Positions 13,810 to 25,785 of a stretch of 64,000 nt of DNA are shown piece after piece. The stretch comes from Urophycis tenuis. Taxonomy: Eukaryota; Chordata; Actinopteri; Gadiformes; Phycidae. The notes beneath the pieces are model-generated. The model had not been told where the DNA came from, ran no database searches, and worked only from the letters and a program-made list of their open reading frames with translations. A program made the position numbers and the translations under genes. Location of the stretch: assembly GCA_036785325.1 (NCBI GenBank), contig JAXIVH010000012.1:5987819-6051818 (forward strand), written 5' to 3'. Position 1 is the stretch's first letter; the number at the start of each line of letters is the position of its first letter.

Positions 13810-16533
13810 TTAATCTCCTCCCCGACCCGGAGAGTGCACTCCACCCTTTTCCGGCCGAGAACCATGGCCTCGGATTTGGAGGTGCTGATCCTCATCCCAG
13901 CCGCTTCACATTCGGCTGCGAACCGCTCCAGTGAGAGCTGCAGGTCACGGCCCGATGAAGCCATCAGGACAAGATCATCTGCGAAAAGCAGTGACGCAAT
14001 CCTGAGGCCACCGAACCGTAACCCCTCAACGCCCTGGCTGCGCCTAGAAATTCTGTCCATAAAAGTTGTGAACAGAATCGGTGACAAAGGGCAGCCCTGG
14101 CGGAGGCCAACCCCCACCGGAAACAGGCTCGACTTACTGCCGGCAATGCGGACCAAGCTCTGGCACCGGGAGTACAGGGACCCGATGGCCCGTAACAGCG
14201 GGCCCGGTACCCCATACTCCCGGAGCACCCCCCACAGGGCTCCCCGAGGGACACGGTCGAACGCCTTCTCCAAGTCCACAAAGCACATGTAGACTGGTTG
14301 GGCGAACTCCCATGCACCCTCGAGCACCGCGCCAAGGGTATAGAGCTGGTCCACAGTTCCACGGCCGGGACGAAAACCACATTGCTCCTCCTGAATCCGA
14401 GGTTCGACTATCCTACGGACCCTCCTCTCCAGGACCCCCGAATAGACCTTACCGGGGAGGCTGAGGAGTGTGATCCCCCTGTAGTTGGAGCACACCTTCC
14501 GGTCCCCCTTTTTGAAGAGGGGAACCACCACCCCGGTCTGCCAATCCAGAGGCACTGCCCCCGATGTCCACGCGATGCTGCAGAGTCGTGTCAACCAAGA
14601 CAGCCCCACAGCATCCAGGGCCTTTAGGAACTCGGGGTGGATCTCGTCCACCCCCGGGGCCTTGCCACCGAGGAGCTTTTTAACCACCTCGGCGATCTCG
14701 GCCCCGGAGATAGGAGAGTCCCCCCCCGAGTCCCCAGACCCTGCTTCCTCAGTGGAAGGCGTGTTGGTGGGGTTGAGGAGGTCTTCGAAGTATTCCCCCC
14801 ACCGATTCACAACGTCCCGAGTCGAGGTCAGCAGCACCCCGTCTCTCCCATACACGGTGTTGACAGAGCACTGCTTCCCCCTCCTGAGACGCCGGATGGT
14901 GGTCCAGAACCTCCTCGAAGCCGTTCGGAAGTCCTTCTCCATGGCCTCACCAAACTCCTCCCACACCCGAGTTTTTGCCTCCGCAACCGCCGAAGCCGCG
15001 CCCCGCTTGGCCCGCCGGTACCCATCAGCTGCCTCAGGAGTCCCACGGGCCAAAAAGGCCCGGTAGGACTTCTTCTTCAGCTTGACGGCATCCCTTACCG
15101 CTGGGGTCCACAAGCGGGTTCGGGGGTTGCCGCCGCAACAGGCACCGACGACCTTACGGCCGCAGCTCCGGTCGGCCGCTTCAACAATGGAGGCACGGAA
15201 CAAGGTCCACTCAGACTCTATGTCCCCCGCCTCCCCCGGGACATGGTTGAAGCTCTCCCGGAGGTGGGAGTTGAAGCTCGTTCTGACAGGAGATTCAGCC
15301 AGACGTTCCCAGAAGACCCTCACAGTACGTTTGGGTCTGCCAGGTCTGACCGGCATCTTCCCCCGCCATCGGAGCCAACTCGCCACCAGGTGGTGATCAG
15401 TTGACAGCTCCGCCCCTCTCTTCACCCGAGTGTCCAAGACATGCGGCCGCAAGTCCGATGATACAACTACAAAGTCGATCATCGAACTGCGGCCTAGGGT
15501 GTCCTGGTGCCAAGTGCACATGTGGACACCCTTATGCTTGAACATGGTGTTCGTTATGGACAATCCATGACGAGCACAGAAGTCCAACAACAAAACACCA
15601 TTCGGGTTCAGATCAGGGGGGCCGTTCCTCCCAATCACGCCCCTCCAGGTCTCACTGTCATTGCCCACATGGGCGTTGAAGTCCCCCAGCAGAACAAGGG
15701 AGTCCCCAGAAGGAGCGCTTTCCAACACCCCCCCTAAAGACTCAAGAAAGGGTGGGTACTCTGAACTGCCGTTCGGTGCATAAGCACAAACGACAGTCAG
15801 GACCCGTCCCCCCACCCGAAGGCGGAGGGAGGCTACCCTCTCGTCTACCGGGGAGAACCCCAACGTACAGGCACCAAGCCGGGGGGAGATAAGCATTCCC
15901 ACCCCCGCTCGGCGCCTCTCCCCAGGAGCAACTCCAGAGTGGAAAAGAGTCCAACCCCTCTGAAGGACGCTGGTTCCAGAGCCCAAACTGTGTGTCGAGG
16001 TGAGCCCGACTATGTCCAGCCGGTACCTCTCAGCCTCGCACACCAGCTCCGGCTCCTTCCCCGCCAGAGAGGTGATGTTCCACGTCCCCAGAGCTAGCTT
16101 CTGCAGCTGAGGGTCGGACCGCCCAGGTCCCCGCCTCCTGCTGCCGCCCAGCTCACATCGCACCCGACCCCTTTGGCCCCTCCCACGGGTGGTGAACCCA
16201 TGGGAAGAGGGTCCCGCGTTGTTCCTTCGGACTGTGCCCGACCGGGCCCCGCGGGCGTAGACCCGGCCACCAGGCGCTCGCCAACGGGCCCTTCCCCCAG
16301 GCCTAGCTCCAGGGGGGGGCCCCGGTGACCCACGTCCGGGCAAGGGAAACTCCGTACCAAAGTTATTTTTCATCATTGGGGTCTTTGAGCCACTCTTCGT
16401 CTGGACCCTCGCCTAGGACCTGTATGCCTTGGGTGACCCTACCAGGGGCATGAAGCCCCCGACAATATAGCCCCCAGGGTCATTGGGACACGCAAACCCC
16501 TCCACCACGTTAAGGTGGCAGCTCATGGAGGGG
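13178..16533 (-). mobile_element. Rex3 LINE (RTE clade), nearly full length, copy 1
   Basis: The element reads right to left. Its 3' end is the GGATGGATGG tail (CCATCCATCC at 13178), and its 5' untranslated part (16377-16533) ends in a GC-rich inverted repeat. CGGTGACAAAGGGCAGCC at 14080 and CCACCACCCCGGTCTGCC at 14525 (both as written on the plus strand) are the diagnostic Rex3 RT sites as I recall them. The element has an apurinic-type endonuclease and a reverse transcriptase and is bounded by a 12 bp target-site duplication. It is 3356 bp long, close to the usual Rex3 full length of about 3.3 kb. Confidence 0.93.
13758..16376 (-). pseudogene. Rex3 ORF, endonuclease + reverse transcriptase part (872 codons)
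   Basis: Product: endonuclease/reverse transcriptase for target-primed retrotransposition. The endonuclease shows GTWN (residues 97-100), LLGDFNAHVGND (229-240), an SMIDFVVVSSD segment (~298) and STDHHLV (325-331). The usual catalytic glutamate motif reads LTSTHS here and in Rex3 copy 2, so this looks like a family trait. RT motifs include FRPGRGTVDQL, a QGCPLSP box and FADDLVL (codons over 13967-13984). The frame runs open from the ATG at 16374-16376 until a net 7 bp deletion near 13811, seen by comparison with copy 2 at 40056-40066, which throws translation into an out-of-frame tail. The rest of the protein is in another frame to the left. Confidence 0.88.
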
Positions 16534-16545
16534 ATGTCCAGTCAT
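16534..16545. repeat. Target-site duplication of Rex3 copy 1 (right)
   Basis: ATGTCCAGTCAT, identical to 13166-13177. Confidence 0.92.
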
Positions 16546-18722
16546 GTCTGTAAAAATCCTGTTTTAAGCATTCTTTCAATCAATAGAAGTCTATCAATTT
16601 GATATTGCTGAAGGTCAGAGGTTTGTGTCTCTGAAGCATGCAGAATGATAGAATAAATTGTATATTGAATGTGAAATGTATGTCTCATGCTCAAGTCAAC
16701 TGAGAAAAAAATGTCCTTTTTATGGGATGCCATGGCCCTATAGGTTTCAGGATTTATCCCATTTATCCTTTTTACAAACTAAAGTTAAACACGATCAAAA
16801 TGTCTCGATATCTTAACATCAACATTTCACTTCGAGGAGAGGAAATGTAAGTGATATATTGCAAAGCAGAAAGAATTGATTCCACTTTTCATCGTTTTAG
16901 ATTACAACGGAATAGAAAATGGATTGTCAACTTAATGTTTAATGGTAGGAATGATACAACGCATGGATTTAATAAAAGGAAATGTATCATTCATCTGTCA
17001 ACCATCAACACATGTTTTTGTTTTGGGACCTTTGAGGGTCACTGGAGACAGCATGTAACAGGTGTTTACTCTGTTCTAATTAGGTCTGCTGGGACCTCAA
17101 CACCACAGATGAGGCACAAAGATTTCAACTCTCTGTTGAAAGTGTTCTGTTGAAGAGAAATTGAGTTAAAGGTGCAGTATGGAGAATTCATTGTGTTTGA
17201 AATAGTGTATGAACCCATGACATGTTGAGTTAGCATTACCTTAGAATGACCCCTTTATATCTACTTCGGGAGCGGGTCCACTTCCATGGCGCCCGCCATG
17301 TTTCTACAGTAGCCCAGGATGGACACAGCTCGAGAGAGAACCCGTTTTAACAAAACATCAAACTCCAGAATCCCTGCTTTTTTACCACAACCAACACTGA
17401 AATATGTGAATAGATATCATTTGGTTTTCATTGTGTGATAACAATAAAAACATGCCACCAGATTGTACACGACTCAGATGAAACCAATTCAAACTGAGGA
17501 ATGAAACCTCTATGTTTATGATCAACAGAATGAGTCCAGCTTTGTGTCTTGTGTCTGTAGAGCCATTTTCTTTTCTCTTTTCTCATTGTGAAGGGCCCTT
17601 TCACAGCCAGCTTGCCCATTTGGCTGTTTAGGGATTAAACCTGCTGCCTTTGCTTTGTATAGTGTAAATGTGTAATATATACATAAATAAACTGTATGTA
17701 TTTAGAAACGGGTGGTGGGCCGGTCTGTTTCAACACAGCAGGCCGGTGTTCTGTCTGTCTGACCCTCTCTGCGCAGACTGGATTGAGTTTTTTTCTGGGA
17801 TGATTGAAGCCACAGAGCATTAAGCCCTCGCTTTCAGCTGTGTAGCTGTAACTCTATAAACCACTGCTTACCCTTGAGACCCTCTGTTATCAGCTCATTG
17901 TAAGTAAATTAATAAGAGGACTCTTTAGCTCCCTGGGAATAGTGCAGGTGTTCTGTGTCCTCACACATGTGTCTCTGAGGGAATGTACAGAAGATAGGAC
18001 AATGTGATCTTAAATCTGCAAGGTCCATCCTGCTTCTCTTCAGTCTTTATTCCTTTCTTCAGTATGAGACGGTCAAACAAAGTTCTGACTCCCTGTGTTC
18101 ACTACAGATCCCAGGGCACTCGTCCCAGAAGGACTGGTGCTGACCCCAGTGTCCTGACCAAATGAACCCCAAGCATGGCTGCTCAACGTGTCCCTCGAGA
18201 CAACACTACCATGTAATTAGGTCTGCAGAGACCTGCTGAACTCAACTTTCACTGAAGTTGCACAACAAGTTTGACAATCGTGATGATGTAATATTGACGA
18301 AGTTAAAAGACAAAAGAAATAACTACTTTCTCCAATTCTAGATCATACCAACAAATAGATGTTAAATATATTAAATATATATAAAAAGGTAAATGGTTTA
18401 ATTCATTTTATTTATATATACACTGTATATTTACAGTAACATTAACAAACTATATGACTATATGAGTAGAAATTCTAGCTGCAACAACTACTTGACCAAA
18501 ACACCAACAAGTTTTTCTTTGTTGTCATCCTCCATGTCCATCATCACTGGACACGTGACTCCTCCATGCCATGCATCCCATGTTGCAGCCCCTAGACAAC
18601 ACTTATTTATTGCTGAGTGTGGTCCAGAGAAGCTGCACACCTCTTGGAGACAAAGCTCCAACCTAGCATACCAACAGCATGACCGTGCTCACGCTATAAC
18701 GTATCGAGGGCAGTTCTCACGA
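16546..18722. other. Upstream flank of odorant receptor 1 (duplication copy A)
   Basis: Non-coding sequence with a close paralogue at 24339-25785 plus 27640-28363. No exon is recognisable. An open frame upstream of and in phase with the receptor ATG starts at 18462, but copy B is not open over the matching stretch, so it is not counted as coding. A receptor promoter presumably lies here; I cannot pinpoint it. Confidence 0.6.
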
Positions 18723-19688
18723 ATGACCATGTCTTTAGTGAACTTCTCAGGGCAGAACGTGGTGGAGTTCACCATCACAGGCTTCGACCACCTGCCTCAC
18801 CAACATCTGATGGGTGCCATGATCTTGCTGTGCTACTGCCTGGCCCTGCTGTTCTCCGCCACCAACATCTGCATCATCTCCACTGACAGGCGGCTGCACA
18901 GACCCATGTACCTGCTCATCTGTAACCTGGCCTTTGTGGACATCATGTTAATCACCAGTTCCAGCACCACCATGATCTCTGTTCTACTGGTTGGGGACAA
19001 AACCATCTCCTACAACTCCTGCCTGTCCCGTGTCTTCATCTTCCACTTGGGGGACATCGCAGAGTGCCTGGCCCTCTCTCTGATGGCCCTGGACCGCACC
19101 GTGGCCATCAGCCAGCCCCTGCGCTATGTCACCATCTTCACTAACCAGCGGGTTTTCATATTGATCGTGTTGTGCTGGCTTATTGGGATTGCCTGGATGA
19201 TCAAGCCGGTGGCTACTCTAACTCAGCTGCCGTACTGCCAGCCGGTGATCAGATATGTGTTCTGCGACTACTCAGCTATGCTCAGGGCAGCCTGTGTGAA
19301 TCCAGAGCCTTACTTCTTGTTTCCCAGTATCATAGGTCTGTGGCTCCTAGCTGGGCAGCTTCCGATGATCTTAATTTCCTATGGGATACTTGTCTTTACG
19401 GTGCTGAAGATCTCAAGGAAGGAGAAGGAGAAGGGAGGGCGTGTGTTCAGCACTGTCATCAGCCATTTCATCCCTTTTGGCTCTTTCTACGCTACGAAGC
19501 TGGTGTCCGTGCTGCTGACCAGGTTGGGAGTGAGGCTGAACCTCACCGAGAGGAACGCTATGATGATCGTTGCCACTATGTTGCCCCCTCTCATCAACCC
19601 CACCGTCTACTGTCTGCAGAACAAGGAGATCAAATCTGTTCTCCAACGCCTGTTTTGGAGGAATCCTGTTGTACCCTCTAAACACTAA
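18723..19688 (+). CDS. Odorant receptor 1 (teleost OR, intact, 321 aa)
   Basis: Seven-transmembrane G-protein-coupled receptor expected to bind odorants in olfactory sensory neurons. The whole coding region is in one exon, as usual for fish ORs. Visible features: N-glycosylation site NFS (residues 7-9); TM1 about 30-52; PMYLLICNLA at the start of TM2 (61-70); conserved Cys100; MALDRTVAISQPLRY at the end of TM3 (121-135); SY in TM5 (219-220); FSTVISHF in TM6 (242-249); INPTVYCLQNKEIK at the end of TM7 (291-304). ECL2 cysteines are 172, 181 and 191. DRT replaces the common DRY. The start at 18723 is chosen because the paralogue begins with the same MTMSLVNFSGQN; an upstream in-frame ATG at 18462 would add 87 unconserved residues. 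No disabling change is seen. Confidence 0.93.
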   Translation: MTMSLVNFSGQNVVEFTITGFDHLPHQHLMGAMILLCYCLALLFSATNICIISTDRRLHRPMYLLICNLAFVDIMLITSSSTTMISVLLVGDKTISYNSCLSRVFIFHLGDIAECLALSLMALDRTVAISQPLRYVTIFTNQRVFILIVLCWLIGIAWMIKPVATLTQLPYCQPVIRYVFCDYSAMLRAACVNPEPYFLFPSIIGLWLLAGQLPMILISYGILVFTVLKISRKEKEKGGRVFSTVISHFIPFGSFYATKLVSVLLTRLGVRLNLTERNAMMIVATMLPPLINPTVYCLQNKEIKSVLQRLFWRNPVVPSKH

Positions 19689-20436
19689 AGACTCATTTGT
19701 CATGTCAACAGCACATACGTTTGAGACATCTCAAACTCTCATACTTCTACCTTTCTTCTTCTGCTTCAGCCTTATTGCCTGTTTGCCTTTGTAGAAAGGG
19801 TATTGTCAAAAACGTTTGCCTTATGGCATATTTTATGTGACCACTAAGTTCTAGATCATATCTCAGCTGGTGTTAATGTAATAATCTTTGTCATTTATGT
19901 TGTAGGATTAGATTCTATCTAAGATGTTTTGCTTGTTGCTGAATTTAGTATTAAATCAATGTGACTACAAATTAAAAAGTACACCTAGTATAAACAAATT
20001 CATTGTAAGGGTGCAAATTATTCTGTCACATTCAGGGGAGTGTCCACTTGTTTACTGTTTGCCCTCAATGTGTCACAGCTGTGGACCACAGGACACATTC
20101 AGACAATACACCACTATGGAAGGGCACTGGGAGAGCTATCACCAAGAGGGGGACGAATGCTGCCTATTTTCTGCAAAAACTGCGCAAACTAAACCTGTTT
20201 TATGGTTTCATGCCCTATGATTCACTAAAAAAAAACACAATGTGGTTTGCAATGACAAAACACCATTATCATACTCATGCATTTTGTTTCATACAAAAGG
20301 TACCTACCAAACAGATGTAGAACATATTTCTAATACATCATGATTCAGAACTAAGTACACAGAATAAATAAAATATCTTTGGCTTTTGGCACAATCTCTC
20401 CTCCGTATTAGTGCTGAGGATTTCCTCACAAACATT
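19689..20436. other. Downstream flank of odorant receptor 1
   Basis: Closely paralogous to 29324-29950. No coding exon is seen. The 3' untranslated region must begin here, but I cannot fix the polyadenylation site. Confidence 0.6.
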
Positions 20437-21050
20437 GGCAAGAAATTAGAGGTAAAGGGGCATTTAGCAGACGCTTTTGTCCAAAGCGACTTAAAATCAG
20501 TACATCTGTGGGGTTCGACCATAGACTGTATATAAATATGGACAAACCCTCCGTGACGTCACCCATAGACATTCTTAACAGCGGAGATGAAGCCTAAAAT
20601 TGAACTTCTGGGCGCCGCCATCTTGGACATATCAGTCTGTGTTCTAAGCCCGCCTACCTCCGGCCAGACCAATCAAAGCCTCGAATCCGTGAAGGTCATG
20701 CCGTGATTACAGATGACAGCTGCCAATCAAGTTGACCACTCCCTTAATTATTCATAAAATAAATCCTTCTCTGTGCATTAAAATAATGGATTCTAAAAAA
20801 ATTGACCCCCCTCACAGTTGTCATGGACTCGAACACTACTGAAAGACACCGAAACGTTTTTTTGAACTAGGCTGTAAACATGTTTATTTTGGCTGTAAAG
20901 TTGGACATTTTAACATGGGTGTCTATGGGAGTTGACTCCTTTCTGCAGCCAGCCTCAAGCGGCCAGTCGAGGAACTGCAAGTTTTTGCACTTCCGCATGG
21001 GCTTCATTTTTCAGCATGGAATGTTGCCGCTTGGGTTCCACATGTGGACA
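20437..21050. repeat. Dispersed-repeat insert in copy A (absent from copy B)
   Basis: Interrupts the A/B alignment. It includes CATTTAGCAGACGCTTTTGT (20461-20480), a phrase found in very many fish repeats, and GACTGTATATAAATATGGAC (20525-20544), the start of a common teleost MITE-like repeat. No TIR partner was confirmed. Confidence 0.55.
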
Positions 21051-21059
21051 ATTGAAGGA

Positions 21060-21145
21060 GGGGGATCAGGGGATCGAACCACCGTCCCTACAGTTAGTGG
21101 ACGACCCGCACTGTCCACCGGCTCTACCTACTGAGCTACTGAGCT
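21060..21145 (-). mobile_element. tRNA-derived SINE-like fragment
   Basis: On the minus strand an A box (TAGCTCAGTAGG, 21127-21138) is followed ~47 bp later by a B box (GGTTCGATCCC, 21070-21080), the internal RNA polymerase III promoter of tRNA-derived SINEs. The intervening sequence does not fold into an evident tRNA, so this is not called a tRNA gene. Confidence 0.6.
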
Positions 21146-21410
21146 GCTGCCGCCCCAGTAATTCAATCTCAACAACAACAGGTGCGGGCCTGCCCTACTG
21201 TGCTGTGATTGGCTCATACTCGTTACCTCGCCGCGGACTTGTGATTGGATGCTGGCTATGAGGCGGGCCCGATGTTTTCTGTACTATTCATGGCAATATG
21301 GAGGGTTATGACCCTGCCATTGTTACTGTCCAATTATTGGGGTTTAAACTTAGCTATGCTTTTACTATTCTATACCTTACCATAACCTATTCTCCTAAGG
21401 CTGCCTCAGG

Positions 21411-21515
21411 AACACAGCTGTACCTCACCACACACACACACCACTAGTCACCAGTACACAGCTGTACCTCACCACACACACACACCACTAGTCACCAGAA
21501 CACAGCTGTACCTCA

Positions 21516-21600
<85 letters not shown>

Positions 21601-21660
21601 ACTAGTCACCAGAACACAGCAGTACCCCACCACCACCACATACACCACTACTCACCAGGA
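21411..21660. repeat. Compound minisatellite with (CA)n core
   Basis: About four copies of a ~50 bp unit (AACACAGCTGTACCTCACCA ... CACTAGTCACCAG). The third unit's CA tract has expanded to ~80 bp (21516-21598). Confidence 0.9.
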
Positions 21661-22330
21661 ACACAGTTGATTCTGACCGATGCCCTCCCCCCACCCCCCA
21701 TCATGACCTGTCCTGAAGGTTCTTACGGGCTGAAGCTGATATACATTAGGATACATTAGGGCATTATTAGGTGTATGTACCTAATATCAAATATTAATCT
21801 TGTGGTATTAGGTACATTACGGTAATATTCATTTGTGAATTTGCCACAGTTTAAACAATGACAATTTCTCCCGAGTCCTGGCTTTTCAACAGATGTCCCC
21901 GTTGTAATGGTTATCTTGTCCGCTAGATGTCGCCCCAGGATAATTGCAGCTCAGTGTTATGTCACATTACGTGTCACCTGTGTTTTTCTGTATCCAATAT
22001 CCATGTTTAGTTTCTGTCTTCCCTTAGCGTAAAGTCACCTTATGCAATACACCACACACAGTAGGCTATAGCTCATTCCATGAGAAAACACATTTTAATC
22101 ATGATAAATGTTTAAAATGTGTTACTGTGAAGGGTCATTATAAGCACATTATTGTGCAACGAACATGGAACAAGAGGCTGTAGGAGAGGGAGACAAACAG
22201 CTGTGGAACACCGTGCTACTGTCCTGAAGTAGGACGCATGCTGCTCTGAAACGCTTACTTGGTCCCTGACAACCTTGTCGCAGTAGTCATGGCAGCCAGA
22301 GGCTGATCATCCTGTACTAAATTGGCCATA
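21661..22330. other. Right end of duplication copy A
   Basis: 21780-21870 matches 30930-31035, and 21890-22325 matches 56385-56826. These two matches prove that the copy B sequence is split by the transposon island. No gene is seen. Confidence 0.7.
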
Positions 22331-22439
22331 ACTGCAACTCTTCTCCAAACCACTGTTTTCCAATTTTTTATTAATCACTCAATAAAAAGCCTGAATTCTA
22401 GATAGGAAAATATGGGACTTTCGCTGCATCTCCAGCTCT

Positions 22440-22640
22440 CTAACTTCAACTCTTCTCCACACCATTGTTTTCCATTGAGACTCTCAGTTATCAGCTCATT
22501 CAATTAATCATCAGTTCATTAATAATCTCTCCTGGGGCAAATTACAGGTGTTTAGACTCTTCTAGAGACAGACAGGTGTCCCTGAGGAAAAGCCAGCAGG
22601 CAGGACGTGATCTTAAATCTGTGAGGTGTTACTGTAGGGT
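22440..22640. repeat. Relic of a third, older duplication unit
   Basis: GAGACTCTCAGTTATCAGCTCATT (22479 on), then GTCCCTGAGGAAA and GTGATCTTAAATCTGTGAGG, follow in the same order as the corresponding receptor-upstream segments at 17877-18022 and 25672-25785/27645-27672, but with more differences. Confidence 0.55.
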
Positions 22641-22843
22641 GACCAGATCTCTCAAACCAAAAAACCAGGACGCTTTGCACGTGACCATAATGCACGTGCA
22701 CTTGACCATAATGGACGTGCACTCATTACATGAATGAATCTGACTTTGAAAATGGGAATAATCAAAACAGCATTGTGATGGTCAATAGGCCTAATCATAG
22801 GCAGCATTAATTGATTTGAAACAAACAAGTAAAGTGTGTATGT

Positions 22844-22848
<5 letters not shown>

Positions 22849-22939
<91 letters not shown>

Positions 22940-23014
22940 GTACGTGTGCGTGTGTGAGTGTGTGTGTGTGTGTGTATGTGTGTGTGTGTGTGTGCGTGTG
23001 TGTGTGTGTGTGTG
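22849..23014. repeat. (TG)n microsatellite, imperfect
   Basis: Uninterrupted TG to ~22934, then TG runs broken by CG, TACG, AG and TATG. All open frames here (CVCVCV or THTHTH) are artefacts. Confidence 0.97.
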
Positions 23015-24326
23015 AAAGAGAACATGTCAACAATTTTCACTGCAAAGAAACCGCAGATGGAACGTAACGATACATTGTATCAGGGCCAGGGTGGAACCTA
23101 TTTTCAACCCGTGACTTTTGGGCCCAGACCAGCCCACTTTTTGCAGTGGTGGAAGAATTTGAATAAATCAACAGAGCAAAACTCGTCACTATCCCTTTTT
23201 CTATTGGATATCAAAATATGGCGGTTGCCAAATGTAAAATCCAGGAAGAAAAATGTCACTTGAACCATGTCCTACTGCTTGGGCCAACTTACACATATCA
23301 TACTGGAGTTTACATGTTGATTTTCACAAATTATATTTGTGATTCTTTATGGCTTAACAAAATAAACTAGGTTAATGATGAATTGGTTTAAGCTTTTAAA
23401 TGCTCATGTTGGCATTGCAAACGTAGCAAATAGCTCAATTATTAACGTTGCTAATCAATCATTAGATCCACATATCTCTTTACCGGCTGCAACTTGTGCC
23501 TGTCCTCTGAACAGGTCAGTCATTTTGGCACATTTGTCAGCATCTTCTTCCAGCGCCCTTCTTCTTTAAACCTGGCCTTTTCGGCTCCTCCTGGCCTTTC
23601 TCTGCTCTCCATAACCAACGACACTGGTCGCGCTTCTGTTCCCTCATCTGTTACCGGTACCGCTAAATAAAAGACGAACCCTGGACCCAACCCACTCAGA
23701 TATTAGGGAGGGGAGAAATACCTTAGATTGGATAATCCATATTACATATACTGCAATGCTGGGGCTTAAATGTCAGACGAATGAAGAACGTCTTAGGAGA
23801 CTCTTTAGGAGACGCTGTAGGAGATGATAAATTAATGGTCAAAGTTATTTTTCCCCACTCAAGCGGCCCAAAAGACATTTGAGAACGGAGCGGCCCACCA
23901 GGAAACCTCCAGAACCTCCCGATGACCACCCCGGGCCTGCACTGTAACACTGACCGTAGAGCGCAGCCACGGCTCACTGACAGCAACACTGACAGCATGT
24001 TTGCAGACACACACGCACACCTGCGTAAACCTGCTGTATACTTTAACTTTATTGTGCTATCATGAGATAATGTAGGCTATGCTGGCGCTGTGCCAGCCTC
24101 ATATTGCATCAGGAGAACCGGGTCACTTTAGCGTTCCGACGTGCTTTTGTCGGAACTCGGGACAAGAGCCTCAAAATCGGGACGTCTGGTCACCCTATGT
24201 TACTGTCAGCTCAGGCTTTATCGGTGCAGTGAGGCCTAATTGGGTTTGCAGCCAAGGTAGGCCAGATAGTTTGTGATAACAGCATTAAAACACATCTTCT
24301 ACCCTTTGGAGTATTGCTCAGGGATT

Positions 24327-24338
24327 ATGTCCAGTCAT
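24327..24338. other. Empty (pre-insertion) site for Rex3 copy 1
   Basis: A single ATGTCCAGTCAT followed directly by GTCTGTAAAAATCC, exactly as the flanks of the Rex3 in copy A would read without the element. Confidence 0.92.
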
Positions 24339-25785
24339 GTCTGTAAAAATCCTGTTTTAAGCATTCTTTCAATCAATAGAAGTCTATCAATTTGATATTG
24401 CTGAAGGCCAGAGGTTTGTGTCTCTGAAGCATGCAGAATGATAGAATAAATTGTATATTGAATGTGAAATGTATGTCTCATGCTCAAGTCAACTGAGAAA
24501 AAATTTCCTTTTTATGGGATGCCATGGCCCTATGGGTTTCAGGATTTATTCCATTTATCCCTTTTACAAACTAAAGTTAAACACGATCAAAATGTCTCGA
24601 TTTCTTATTATCAACATTTCACTTTGAGGAGAGGAAATGTAAGTGATATACTGCAAAGCAGAAAGAATTGATTCCACTTTTCGTCATTTTAGATTACAAC
24701 AGAATAGAAAATGGATTGTCAAGTTAATGGTTAATGATAGGAATGATACAATGCATGGATTTAATAAAAGGAAATGTATCATTCATCTGTCAACCATCAA
24801 CACATGTTTTTGTTTTGGGACCTTTGAGGGTCACTGGAGACAGCATGTAACAGGTGTTTACTCTGTTCTAATTAGGTCTGCTGGGACCTCAACACCACAG
24901 ATGAGGCGCAAAGATGTCAACTCTCTGTTCTGTTGAAGAGAAATTGAGTTAAATGTGCAGTATGGAGAATTCATTGTGTTTGAAATAGTGGATGAACCCA
25001 TGACATGTTGCGTTAGCATTACCTTAGAATGACACCTTTATATCTACTTCGGGAGCGGGTCCACTTCCACGGCGCCCGCCATGTTTCTACAGTAGCCCAG
25101 GATGGACACAGCTTGAGAGAGGACCCGTTTTTAATTCAATCAACAAAACATCAATCTCCAAAATCCCTGCTTCTTTACCATAATCAACTGAAATATATGA
25201 ATAGATATCATTTTGTTGTCATTGTGTGATAACAATAAAAACATGCCCCCTGATTGGGCACGACTCAGATGAAACCAACTCAAAATGAGGAATGAAACTT
25301 CTCTGTTTATGATCAACAAAATGGGTCCAGCTTTGTGTCTTGTGTCTGTGGAGCCATTTTCTTTTCTCTCCTTTCTTTTCTAATCGCAGGCCACTTCCAT
25401 GGCCAGCATGCCCATTTGGTCATTTAGGGATTAGCGTCCGCCTTTACTATACGGTATAATGTAAATGTATAATATATACGTACCTAAGTATGTGCATTTA
25501 GAAACTGTGGTGGGCCGGTCTGTTTTAACACGACAGGCCGATGTTCTGTCTGTCTGACCCTCTCCGCGGAGACTGGATAGAGTTTTTTTCTGTGACGATT
25601 GAAGCCACAGAGCATCAAGCCCTCGCTTTCAGCTGTGTAGCTGTACCTCTACAAACCACTGCTTACCCTTGAGACCCTCTATTATCAGCTTATTGTAAAT
25701 AACTGTATAAGAGGACTCTTTGGCTCCCTGGGTATATTGCAGGTGTTCCGTGTCCTCTGAAGACACACTTGTGTCTCTGAGGAAA
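24339..25785. other. Non-coding part of copy B
   Basis: Paralogous to 16546-17985 with scattered substitutions and small indels. No coding potential is recognised. Confidence 0.6.

Larger units (their letters stand above)
12424..22330. repeat. Tandem segmental duplication, copy A (carries odorant receptor 1)
   Basis: Near-identical blocks pair with copy B: 12424-13177 with 23456-24338; 16546-17985 with 24339-25785; 17990-20430 with 27640-30290; 21165-21330 with 30325-30520; 21780-21870 with 30930-31035; 21890-22325 with 56385-56826. The blocks are collinear and in the same orientation. Copy A lacks ~125 bp present in copy B at 23673-23797, and it contains a Rex3 LINE and a SINE/MITE segment that copy B lacks. 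Confidence 0.85.

Noticed and set aside
14637..15404. 255-codon plus-strand frame antisense to Rex3
   Set aside because: GC-rich antisense shadow of the Rex3 coding strand; the minus-strand translation has all expected endonuclease/RT motifs.
18462..18722. N-terminal extension of odorant receptor 1 by 87 residues
   Set aside because: The paralogue is not open upstream and both proteins share the same start MTMSLVNFSGQN; fish odorant receptors of this type are about 320 residues.
22816..23067. Cysteine-valine repeat protein
   Set aside because: Translation of a (TG)n microsatellite.
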